Source: TMED23 sp964639965 (GTDB taxonomy: Bacteria; Pseudomonadota; Alphaproteobacteria; Rhodospirillales; UBA2165). From it: a DNA stretch of 8,896 bases. Where the stretch lies: assembly GCA_964639965.1 (NCBI GenBank), contig CAZXGI010000094.1, positions 1 to 8,896 on the forward strand, given 5' to 3'. This document shows, one piece after another, positions 1-7,100 of this stretch (position 1 is its first letter; the number at the start of each line of letters is the position of its first letter). Made by a program: the position numbers and the translations under genes. Below the pieces are notes generated by a model. It saw nothing but the letters and a program-made list of their open reading frames with translations. It was not told the DNA's origin and made no database searches.

Positions 1-637
1 ATGGCTGATCAACTGGACGATCTGGCTGCGGGATATATTCATCAACAGCAGCCATCAACTTTAAGATACTTTCTTTACCAATCGCTTCATCGCGATCTTC
101 AAGAGCCGCCAAAGCTGAACCAGCAATAATCGGAATATCATCACCTGGAAATTCATAAGAAGTAAGAAGTTCACGAACTTCCATTTCAACAAGCTCTAGT
201 AGTTCCTCATCATCCACTTGATCAACTTTATTAAGATAAACAACCAAAGCAGGTACACCCACCTGACGAGCCAGTAAAATATGTTCACGAGTCTGGGGCA
301 TCGGACCATCAGCCGCGTTAACAACCAAAATTCCACCATCCATTTGGGCTGCTCCAGTGATCATATTTTTTACATAATCCGCATGACCCGGACAATCAAC
401 GTGAGCATAATGTCGACTATCAGTTTCATACTCGACATGCGCCGTTGAAATTGTAATACCACGCTCACGCTCTTCAGGTGCCTTATCAATATCAGCAAAA
501 TCTGTGAATTCACCACCACTCTGAGCCGCTAGAATCTTAGAAATCGCAGCAGTCAACGTCGTTTTACCATGATCAACATGACCAATAGTTCCAACATTAC
601 AATGTGGCTTTGTTCGTTCAAATTTTTCTTTACTCAT
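1..637 (-). CDS. tuf: Elongation factor Tu, N-terminal 212 residues (runs off the left edge)
   Basis: EF-Tu is the cytoplasmic GTPase that carries aminoacyl-tRNA to the ribosomal A site. The ORF is open from the ATG at 637 to the window edge and gives 212 codons, about half of the usual ~395. All GTPase motifs checked are present: P-loop GHVDHGKT at residues 19-26, switch I RGITI with Thr62, DCPGH at 81-85 and NKVD at 136-139. A GSA motif follows near residue 175. The visible part ends at EYIPQPDRPVDQP, the linker into the tRNA-binding beta-barrel domain II; domains II and III lie outside the window. The start is supported by GGAG at 644-647, 6 nt upstream. The gene lies 48 nt after fusA with no evident terminator between, so it is probably co-transcribed with fusA. 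Cys13 replaces the Val found in E. coli, as is common in Alphaproteobacteria. Whether a second tuf copy exists cannot be told. Confidence 0.98.
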   Translation of the reverse strand, partial: MSKEKFERTKPHCNVGTIGHVDHGKTTLTAAISKILAAQSGGEFTDFADIDKAPEERERGITISTAHVEYETDSRHYAHVDCPGHADYVKNMITGAAQMDGGILVVNAADGPMPQTREHILLARQVGVPALVVYLNKVDQVDDEELLELVEMEVRELLTSYEFPGDDIPIIAGSALAALEDRDEAIGKESILKLMAAVDEYIPQPDRPVDQP

Positions 638-685
638 AGCTCTCTCCACCCTAATGGATCAAAAAATTTCTATTAAAATCCTAAT

Positions 686-2764
686 TTAACCCGCTAAACG
701 CTCGCGTACTTCTTCAGACACCGCAGCCGGCAACTCAGCATAATGATTAAAATGCATTGAAAACTGAGCTCTTCCTTGTGACATTGATCGTAACGTATTC
801 ACGTAGCCAAACATGTTAGCCAAAGGTACCATACACGAAATTACCCTCGCATTACCACGCTGATCCATCGAACCAACGTTACCTCTTCGAGAGTTCAAAT
901 CACCTATAATATCTCCCATATACTCTTCTGGAGTTACAACTTCAACTTTCATAACAGGCTCCAACAAGCACGGGCTTGCTTTCATTATTCCTTCGCGAAA
1001 GGCTGCACGTGCTGCGATTTCAAAAGCCATCACAGATGAATCTACGTCATGAGAGGCTCCATCATAAAGTTCAATTTTAAGATCTGTTACCGGAAATCCT
1101 GACAGGGGACCAGTTTCCAGAGAGCTCAAAAACCCTTTTTCAACGCCTGGAATGTATTCCTTGGGAACATTACCGCCAACCACACGACTCGAAAACTCAT
1201 ATCCCGACCCAGGAGGCAAAGGCTCAAACGTAACTTTAATTCGAGCAAATTGACCTGCTCCACCTGATTGTTTTTTATGAGTATAGTCAATGTCTGTTTG
1301 TGCTTTGATTGTTTCACGATAAGCTACCTGCGGAGCACCGATATTAGCTTCAACACTAAACTCACGCTTCATACGATCAACAATGATATCTAAATGAAGT
1401 TCACCCATACCTTTGATAATTGTTTGGCCACTTTCTTCATCACTAGAAACACGGAAAGAAGGGTCTTCGGCTGCCAAACGAGTCAATGCCTGCCCCATTT
1501 TTTCTTGGTCTGCTTTTGTTTTTGGCTCTACCGCAATCTCTATAACAGGATCAGGAAATTCCATACGCTCCAAAATAACCTGGCTTTCTGTTGAACATAA
1601 TGTGTCACCAGTAGTTGTATCCTTGAGGCCAGCCAAGGCAATAATATCACCAGCACGCGCCTCTTTAATATCTTCCCTAGAATTTGAGTGCATCATTAGC
1701 ATACGGCCGACGCGCTCTCTTTTGTTCTTAACGGTATTTTGAAGATAAGAACCGGCTTCAAGTACCCCGGAATAAATTCGAACAAAAGTTAACGATCCTA
1801 CGAATGGATCATTCATTATTTTAAAAGCAAGAGCAGAGAATGGCTCTTCATCTGAACTTATACGCTCAATTTCTTCGTCAGTTCCAGCCTTCACACCTTT
1901 GATAGCCTCAACATCAATCGGGCTAGGTAGAAAATCAATAACTGAGTCAAGTAACGGCTGAACACCTTTGTTTTTAAATGCCGTACCATTAAGCACAGGT
2001 ACAAATGCAGCCGCCAAAGTCCCGCTCCGAATGCATTTTTTCAAGGTGTCTTGATCCGGCTCATTACCATCTAAGTAGGCCTCCATAGCAATGTCATCTT
2101 GTTCAACCGCTAATTCAACAAGCTTTTCGCGATACTCAGCTGCTTTATCTGCCAAATCACTCGGAATATCCGAGTATTCAAATTCAGCACCTAGATCTTC
2201 CTCTTTCCACGTAATTGCCTGCATTTTAATCAAATCAACAACACCTAAGTAGTCTCCCTCACTTCCAATCGGAAGCTGAGTAACCAATGGAACTGCTCCT
2301 AAACGATCAATAATCATATCTACACAGCGGTAAAAATCGGCTCCCGTTCTATCCATTTTATTTATAAAGCAGATCCTCGGTACTTCATACTTATCTGCTT
2401 GACGCCAAACCGTTTCAGACTGAGGCTCAACTCCTGCAACACTGTCAAAAACCGCCACTGCACCATCGAGTACCCGCAGAGATCTTTCAACCTCAATTGT
2501 AAAATCGACGTGACCAGGAGTATCAATAATATTGATTAAATGGTCTTTCCATTCACAAGTAGTTGCCGCTGAGGTTATGGTAATGCCACGCTCCTGCTCT
2601 TGTTCCATCCAATCCATGGTAGCGTTTCCATCATGGACTTCACCAATTTTGTACGACTTGCCGGTATAAAAGAGGATCCGCTCTGTGGTAGTTGTTTTAC
2701 CAGCATCTATATGGGCCATGATGCCAATGTTACGGTAGCTTTCCAGAGATGATTTGCGTGCCAT
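686..2764 (-). CDS. fusA: Elongation factor G (ribosomal translocase)
   Basis: EF-G is the GTPase that moves tRNAs and mRNA through the ribosome and, with RRF, helps recycle ribosomes. The 692-residue protein has normal family length. GTPase motifs are AHIDAGKT at 17-24, RGITI at 59-63, DTPGH at 81-85 and NKMD at 135-138. Domain I with its G' insert covers about 1-280, domain II about 295-400, III about 405-480, IV about 480-600 and V about 605-692. Domain IV keeps the conserved HDVDSS segment with His572, corresponding to the tip histidine (His583) of the E. coli protein that enters the decoding site. Domain III carries GMGELHLDI at 452-460. Sequence type and operon position indicate the canonical elongation EF-G, not a mitochondrial-type or TetM-like paralogue. 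It starts 21 nt after the rpsG stop. Only a weak purine-rich stretch (GGTAGGTAG) precedes the ATG, so initiation may partly depend on coupling to rpsG. The stop is TAA. Confidence 0.99.
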   Translation of the reverse strand: MARKSSLESYRNIGIMAHIDAGKTTTTERILFYTGKSYKIGEVHDGNATMDWMEQEQERGITITSAATTCEWKDHLINIIDTPGHVDFTIEVERSLRVLDGAVAVFDSVAGVEPQSETVWRQADKYEVPRICFINKMDRTGADFYRCVDMIIDRLGAVPLVTQLPIGSEGDYLGVVDLIKMQAITWKEEDLGAEFEYSDIPSDLADKAAEYREKLVELAVEQDDIAMEAYLDGNEPDQDTLKKCIRSGTLAAAFVPVLNGTAFKNKGVQPLLDSVIDFLPSPIDVEAIKGVKAGTDEEIERISSDEEPFSALAFKIMNDPFVGSLTFVRIYSGVLEAGSYLQNTVKNKRERVGRMLMMHSNSREDIKEARAGDIIALAGLKDTTTGDTLCSTESQVILERMEFPDPVIEIAVEPKTKADQEKMGQALTRLAAEDPSFRVSSDEESGQTIIKGMGELHLDIIVDRMKREFSVEANIGAPQVAYRETIKAQTDIDYTHKKQSGGAGQFARIKVTFEPLPPGSGYEFSSRVVGGNVPKEYIPGVEKGFLSSLETGPLSGFPVTDLKIELYDGASHDVDSSVMAFEIAARAAFREGIMKASPCLLEPVMKVEVVTPEEYMGDIIGDLNSRRGNVGSMDQRGNARVISCMVPLANMFGYVNTLRSMSQGRAQFSMHFNHYAELPAAVSEEVRERLAG

Positions 2765-2785
2765 TATTCTACCTACCCAACAGAT

Positions 2786-3256
2786 TTACCAACGATAATG
2801 CGAGAAAGCTTTATTAGCTTCCGCCATTTTGTGAGTATCTTCACGTTTCTTAACAGCGGCACCACGATTATTTGCTGCATCCAATAATTCTCCGGATAGT
2901 CGTTCTACCATTGTATTTTCAGAACGCTTACGGGATAAATCAATAATCCAACGTAGTGCGAGAGCTTGCGATCGCTCATTGCGAATCTCAACAGGAACTT
3001 GATACGTCGCACCTCCAACCCGCCGGGACCTAACCTCCACCTGGGGCTTAATATTATTCAATGCTTCATGGAACAATACAACGGGATCTGAACCAACTTT
3101 TTTCTCAATATCATCAAACGCACCATAAACAATTCTCTCAGCAACAGATTTTTTTCCGTCAAGCATCAACCTGTTCATTAGCCGCGTAATTACAAGATCA
3201 CCATATTTTGGATCCGGAAGAACTTGACGTTTTACTGCTGCGCGGCGACGTGACAT
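2786..3256 (-). CDS. rpsG: 30S ribosomal protein S7
   Basis: S7 is a primary 16S rRNA-binding protein that nucleates assembly of the 30S head and sits at the E-site/mRNA exit region. The 156-residue product is full length for the bacterial family and begins MSRRRAAVKRQVLPDPKYGD. It keeps the conserved LMLDGKKSVAE segment, the rRNA-contacting SRRVGGATYQVPVE beta-hairpin (about residues 78-91) and the C-terminal AVKKREDTHKMAEANKAF helix. The C-terminus ends HYRW, typical of Alphaproteobacteria and shorter than that of some E. coli strains. The start codon is 12 nt after the rpsL stop, and its Shine-Dalgarno overlaps that stop, so S12 and S7 are almost certainly translationally coupled. In E. 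coli S7 represses its own operon by binding the much longer rpsL-rpsG spacer; that space is missing here. Confidence 0.99.
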   Translation of the reverse strand: MSRRRAAVKRQVLPDPKYGDLVITRLMNRLMLDGKKSVAERIVYGAFDDIEKKVGSDPVVLFHEALNNIKPQVEVRSRRVGGATYQVPVEIRNERSQALALRWIIDLSRKRSENTMVERLSGELLDAANNRGAAVKKREDTHKMAEANKAFSHYRW

Positions 3257-3264
3257 ATAATCAA

Positions 3265-3270
3265 TCCTCT
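3265..3270 (-). promoter_or_regulatory. Shine-Dalgarno of rpsG overlapping the rpsL stop codon
   Basis: On the minus strand AGAGGA lies 8 nt before the rpsG ATG. Its first two bases are the last two bases of the rpsL stop codon TAG (3269-3271). A ribosome terminating on rpsL would cover this site, which favours translational coupling of S12 and S7 synthesis. Confidence 0.8.
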
Positions 3271-3640
3271 ACTTGGGTCGTTTCGTGCCGTACTTTGATC
3301 GACGCTGTCGTCGGTCTTCAACGCCCTGCGTATCAAGAACGCCACGAATTATATGATATCTCACCCCAGGTAAATCTTTTACGCGGCCGCCTCGAATCAA
3401 AACAACACTATGCTCCTGCAAATTATGTCCTTCTCCGGGTATATATGATGTAACTTCAAACCCATTAGTTAAGCGTACTCTAGCAACTTTCCGAAGAGCG
3501 GAGTTCGGTTTCTTAGGTGTTGTCGTATAAACGCGCGTACAAACGCCGCGCTTTTGAGGGCAAGCTTCCATTGCTGGGACCTTGGTCCGTTTTAAAGGTT
3601 CCTTTCTGGGCTTACGAATCAACTGGTTGATTGTCGGCAT
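3269..3640 (-). CDS. rpsL: 30S ribosomal protein S12
   Basis: S12 sits at the 30S decoding centre and controls tRNA selection accuracy; it is the classical streptomycin-resistance protein. The product is 123 residues, starting MPTINQLIRKPRKEP and ending RRSKYGTKRPK, which is full family length. The decoding loops are intact: TPKKPNSAL has Lys43 and GGRVKDLPGVRYH has Lys88 (precursor numbering), both the streptomycin-sensitive state. Asp89, the residue methylthiolated by RimO in E. coli, is present. An in-frame TTG at 3661 would add seven residues, but that extension contains the AAGGAG ribosome site and MPTINQL is the universal S12 N-terminus, so the ATG at 3640 is chosen. This is the first gene of the str cluster, with a strong promoter about 220 nt upstream and rpsG 12 nt downstream. 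The stop is TAG. Confidence 0.99.
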   Translation of the reverse strand: MPTINQLIRKPRKEPLKRTKVPAMEACPQKRGVCTRVYTTTPKKPNSALRKVARVRLTNGFEVTSYIPGEGHNLQEHSVVLIRGGRVKDLPGVRYHIIRGVLDTQGVEDRRQRRSKYGTKRPK

Positions 3641-3858
3641 CAGCCTATTCAACTCCTTCAAAAATTACAACATAGCACATAACTAGAGCTAACGAGCATA
3701 GCCCTCTTGAGAGTTTCTCATAAGTTTGCTCTCAGCGGGCATCTAATCTTCTAACAAACGTCCCAGAAATTAAATCCAGGAATATTGGTCCACATTTTTC
3801 TTGTCAGGGAACTATCTGCGTCTAGGCGGAACACCTACCACCAGCAGTCCCCAGGAAG
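3641..3858 (-). promoter_or_regulatory. Long untranslated leader of the rpsL operon with complementary segments
   Basis: About 218 nt separate the predicted transcription start from the rpsL ATG. Segments that could pair, on the minus strand, are: GCGTCT (3857-3862) with AGACGC (3818-3823), perfect over 6 bp; GGTGG (3838-3842) with CCGCC (3825-3829), 5 bp including one G-U; GGGGAC (3847-3852) with GTTCCC (3807-3812), which would cross the first helix as a pseudoknot; TGAGAG (3729-3734) with CTCTCA (3708-3713); and AGGGCTA (3699-3705) with TAGCTCT (3685-3691), 7 bp including one G-U. None is followed directly by a clean T-run, so no classical attenuator is evident. If transcription starts inside 3857-3862 the first helix is partly lost. 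The pairings were found by eye and have no energy calculation or covariation behind them. I do not recognise a named riboregulator family. Confidence 0.45.
3653..3658 (-). promoter_or_regulatory. Shine-Dalgarno of rpsL
   Basis: AAGGAG (within GAAGGAGTT) on the minus strand precedes the rpsL ATG by 12 nt, slightly longer than the usual 5-9 nt. It decides between the ATG at 3640 and an in-frame TTG at 3661, because the TTG lies upstream of this site and has no such sequence of its own. GGAGTT (3651-3656) is complementary, with one G-U pair, to AACTCT in the leader at 3710-3715. Confidence 0.8.
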
Positions 3859-3864
3859 ACGCGG

Positions 3865-3893
3865 AATATACGGGCGGTTCTCTTTCCCGTCAA
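3865..3893 (-). promoter_or_regulatory. Sigma70-type promoter of the rpsL-rpsG-fusA-tuf operon
   Basis: On the minus strand a -35 box TTGACG (3888-3893, 5 of 6 consensus) is followed by a 17-bp spacer and a -10 box TATATT (3865-3870, 5 of 6). Upstream of the -35 lies an A/T-rich stretch with an A6 tract (about 3897-3914) resembling an UP element. Immediately downstream of the -10 comes a GC-rich discriminator, CCGCG (3860-3864), the feature associated with ppGpp/DksA control of stable RNA and ribosomal protein promoters. The start of transcription is expected near 3857-3860. It is the best promoter-like sequence I found in the 533-nt gap, and its orientation and position fit the str operon. 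RpoBC read-through may add to transcription. Confidence 0.75.
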
Positions 3894-3950
3894 GCTAAAG
3901 AATATAGTTTTTTACGCTAAAATTGATAATTATGCCGAATTCCATCAAAA

Positions 3951-3979
3951 TCTAAAAACTAATTTATTTTCAATAGTTT
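3951..3979 (-). terminator. Weak candidate terminator downstream of rpoC
   Basis: On the minus strand AAACTA (3974-3979) and TAGTTT (3956-3961) can form a 6-bp stem around a 12-nt loop, followed by further T residues (TAGTTTTTAG, then ATTTTG). The stem is almost all A-U and therefore weak. It lies about 195 nt past the rpoC stop and upstream of the rpsL promoter. No GC-rich hairpin with a T-run was found anywhere in the gap, so rpoC may end through Rho, through this weak element, or by read-through into rpsL. Confidence 0.18.
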
Positions 3980-4003
3980 ATTCACAGCAGGTGAAAATTT
4001 ACA

Positions 4004-4024
4004 CAATTACTTTAGGTGTAATTG
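4004..4024. repeat. Perfect 7-bp inverted repeat in the rpoC-rpsL spacer
   Basis: CAATTAC and GTAATTG are exact reverse complements separated by 7 nt. The right arm overlaps the first copy of an AATTGCAA direct repeat (4020-4027 and 4032-4039, 12-nt period). It could be a protein-binding site or a weak RNA hairpin. In AT-rich DNA such a short repeat can also arise by chance, and no known motif is recognised. Confidence 0.35.
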
Positions 4025-4120
4025 CAAGATAAATTGCAAAGAGTAGTTATAATTAACCCAAAGTGGCTATGGCATTACTGAATTACTTTATCCTTAGACT
4101 ATACTTAAATCAGAAAATTC

Positions 4121-4132
4121 AATGAATTCATT
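4121..4132. repeat. 12-bp perfect palindrome in the spacer after rpoC
   Basis: AATGAATTCATT is its own reverse complement and lies about 42 nt downstream of the rpoC stop. With no loop it would form only a very weak RNA hairpin. As DNA it could bind a dimeric protein, but no known operator is recognised. Confidence 0.3.
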
Positions 4133-4173
4133 ATGTTTTAGCCAATAAATCAGTATTTACTATTGTCAAAATA

Positions 4174-7100
4174 TTATTCGCCCGCTTCGGCAGTTACTTC
4201 TTCCGCCGAGGAGTTCACATCTTCTATTGCCGCAATCTCCTCTTCTTTCACAAGGAGTTCTTTATCACGATCGGCAGCTACGCGACGAAAATTGTTCATA
4301 ACGGAACCTGTACCAGCTGGTATTAGACGACCAACAATCACATTTTCCTTGAGACCAATCAAATTATCACGCTTTCCAGAAACGGCAGCTTCTGTTAGCA
4401 CCCGCGTAGTTTCTTGAAAAGAAGCCGCAGAAACAAATGACGACGTTTGCAGGCTAGCCTTGGTAATACCCTGCAAGACCGTTGAACCTTTCGCAACTTT
4501 CCCCTTCTGAGATTTAACCCGCTCATTTTCCGATTCAAACTCTATCCGATCGATAAGTTCATCCACGAGATAATTTGTATCCCCTCCATCCGTTACTTTG
4601 ACTTTCTGCAACATCTGTCTAGAAATAACCTCAATATGTTTATCATCAATCCGCACCCCCTGAAGACGATAAACATCCTGAATTTCATCAATTAGGTAAT
4701 TGGCCAAGGCTTCGATACCCATCACCTTTAGTATATCATGGGGCACTGGATTTCCGTCCATTAATGGATCTCCACATGTAACATAATCACCCTCCTGAAC
4801 ACTAATATGCTTACCTTTTGGTATCATATATTCCATCGGCTCCATATCTTTATTGTCGGGCACAACAATAATTCGGCGCTTATTTTTATAATCCTTTCCA
4901 AATTCAACTCGGCCCTCATTTTCACTAATGATTGCATGGTCTTTGGGTATCCTGGCCTCAAAGAGTTCAGCAACACGAGGAAGCCCTCCCGTAATATCTC
5001 GAGTTTTTGAACCTTCTCGAGGAATACGAGCTAGCACATCACCAGCATTAACTTTTTGCCCATTTTCAACAGACAAAATAGCGTCTACAGGCATAAAGCT
5101 CCGCGCTTCAATGCCATTACCAAGTAATACGACATTACCTTTACTATCGCGAAGAGTAATACGAGGACGAAGATCTGCGGCTTTTGGCTGCTGTTTCCAG
5201 TCAACAACGGTTCGATTAGAAATACCTGTCGCCTCATCAACAGATTCTCGCATCGTAACCCCTTCATCCAGATCAACATAGTTTACGATGCCCTCCTTCT
5301 CAGTAATAATCGGCAAAGTATAGGGATCCCACTCAGCTAACTTTTCACCGCGTTTAACCATCTTTTTATCTTTAATAAGGAGCGTAGCACCGTATGGTAA
5401 ACGATGGCGTGCACGTTCGCGATCCTTGGAATCAATCAAAAGTATTTCCGCGTTACGCGTCATTACAATATTAACCTTGGAGCTATTCTTAACAACACTG
5501 CAATTAACCAACTTTACTTTTGAGTCTGAATTAGATTCAATTGCTGACTGCTCAGCTCCTCGCTGCGCAGCACCGCCAATGTGAAACGTACGCATAGTTA
5601 ATTGAGTTCCTGGCTCGCCAATAGATTGGGCGGCTATAACCCCAACCGCTTCTCCCATATTGACCGGCGTACCACGAGCTAGATCTCGGCCATAGCAAGC
5701 CCCACAAACACCAGCTTTTGTCTCACAAGTAAGAACCGATCGGATGCGAATTGTTTCAACCTCAGCTTTATCAAGAGCTTCACAATCAATTTCATCTAGT
5801 AGTTTATTTCGTTTTATCATTACCGTACCGGCTTCAGGATCAATTACATCCTCCGCAACTGTTCGCCCAAGGACCCGATCACCCAAGGATACAATCACAT
5901 CTCCGCCCTCAATAACTGCATTTGCGGTGATGCTTTGTGTAGTTTTGCAATCAACTTCATTTATTATACAATCCTGCGCAACATCCACTAACCGTCGAGT
6001 TAAATAGCCAGAATTAGCTGTTTTTAGAGCCGTATCAGCTAAACCTTTACGTGCACCATGGGTTGAATTAAAGTATTCAAGAACTGAAAGACCTTCTTTG
6101 AAGTTTGAAATTATTGGTGTTTCAATTATTTCACCTGATGGCTTTGCCATTAAACCTCGCATCCCAGCTAGTTGCTTCATTTGGGCTGCGGAACCTCGCG
6201 CTCCAGAATCGGACATCATATAAACCGAGTTAACAGGGACGTTGGGTTCAATTTTTTCTATTTCTGCCATCATTTCTTCTGCAACTAAATCTGTGCAGCG
6301 CGACCAAGCATCAACTGCCTTGTTATACTTTTCGCCTCGAGTAATCAAACCATCTAAATACTGGCGTTCGTATGATTCGACGACCGCTTCAGTATCGTTA
6401 ACAAGTTTCTTTTTCGCTTCTGGAATAATCAAATCATCCTTACCGAAGGAAATACCTGAGTTACACGCGTTACGAAGCCCTAGTCCCATGACTTTATCTG
6501 CAAAAACAACCGTTTCCTTCTGGCCACAATGACGATAAACCTCATCTATCACATATGATACATCTTTTTTAGTCAGCAACCGGTTTACCAACTCAAATGG
6601 CACCTTTGGATGACGCGGCAAGAGTTCGGCAAGCAACATCCGACCAGGCGTTGACTCTACCCGACGAACTATAGAGTTGCCATCTCCATCTACTGTCTGA
6701 TACCGCGTGACGATCTTTGCATGAAGACTGACAACGCCTTCATTCAACGCATGCTCAATTTCTTCCCCGTCAGCTAAAACCATTCCCTCACCTTTTACGC
6801 CTTCACGCTCCATGGTCATATAATAAAGACCAAGAACTATATCTTGGGAGGGCACTATAATTGGTTTCCCGTTAGCAGGACTTAAAATATTGTTTGTTGA
6901 CATCATCAAAACACGAGCCTCAAGCTGAGCCTCAAGTGACAAAGGAACATGGACTGCCATCTGGTCCCCATCAAAGTCAGCATTAAAAGCTGTACAAACT
7001 AGAGGATGGAGTTGAATAGCTTTACCTTCGATAAGCACAGGTTCAAATGCTTGAATACCTAATCGATGTAGCGTTGGAGCTCTATTTAACATTACTGGAT

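Larger units (their letters stand above)
3894..4173 (-). other. AT-rich non-coding spacer after rpoC
   Basis: These 280 nt between the rpoC stop and the rpsL promoter are clearly richer in A/T than the flanking genes and have stops in all frames. The only ATG-initiated frames I read are under 20 codons and lack ribosome sites. They contain a direct repeat of AATTGCAA (plus strand 4020-4027 and 4032-4039), the perfect inverted repeat CAATTAC/GTAATTG (4004-4010 and 4018-4024), the pair TTCAC/GTGAA around 3981-3995, and the 12-bp palindrome AATGAATTCATT (4121-4132). None matches an operator I can name. The segment presumably holds the 3' untranslated end of the rpoBC transcript and upstream promoter DNA. 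Confidence 0.6.

Noticed and set aside
638..685. Separate promoter or tRNA gene between fusA and tuf
   Set aside because: The 48 nt are too short for a tRNA gene and show no -35/-10 pair; only a ribosome site for tuf is evident.
1413..1742. Plus-strand open frame of 109 codons inside fusA
   Set aside because: It lies antisense within the highly conserved EF-G coding sequence, resembles no protein family I recognise and has a low-complexity Ser/Arg-rich composition typical of shadow frames.
3208..3453. Plus-strand open frame of 81 codons across the rpsG start and rpsL
   Set aside because: It overlaps the conserved S7 and S12 coding sequences in antisense and has no family resemblance.
3641..3661. 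In-frame TTG start giving a 130-residue S12
   Set aside because: The extra seven codons consist of the ribosome binding site and spacer, and the S12 N-terminus MPTINQL is universally conserved.
3645..3680. Short minus-strand frame (11 codons, MCYVVIFEGVE) ending 4 nt before the rpsL start
   Set aside because: It has no ribosome binding site and simply contains the rpsL Shine-Dalgarno; most likely chance.
3689..3742. Short minus-strand frame (17 codons, MPAESKLMRNSQEGYAR) in the rpsL leader, a possible leader peptide
   Set aside because: Only a weak AGAAG precedes the ATG, the peptide has no run of a regulatory amino acid, and no terminator-antiterminator pair follows. It could exist but cannot be supported.
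4069..4125. Plus-strand frame of 18 codons in the rpoC-rpsL spacer
   Set aside because: No ribosome site and no known similarity; frames of this size are expected by chance in AT-rich DNA.
4131..4170. TTGACA on the minus strand just after the rpoC stop, as a second promoter for rpsL
   Set aside because: No acceptable -10 hexamer lies 16-18 bp downstream, and the promoter at 3865-3893 is far better.
4928..5281. Plus-strand open frame of 117 codons inside rpoC
   Set aside because: Antisense to conserved beta' sequence, no recognisable domain, and no context for a plus-strand gene; a shadow of rpoC.
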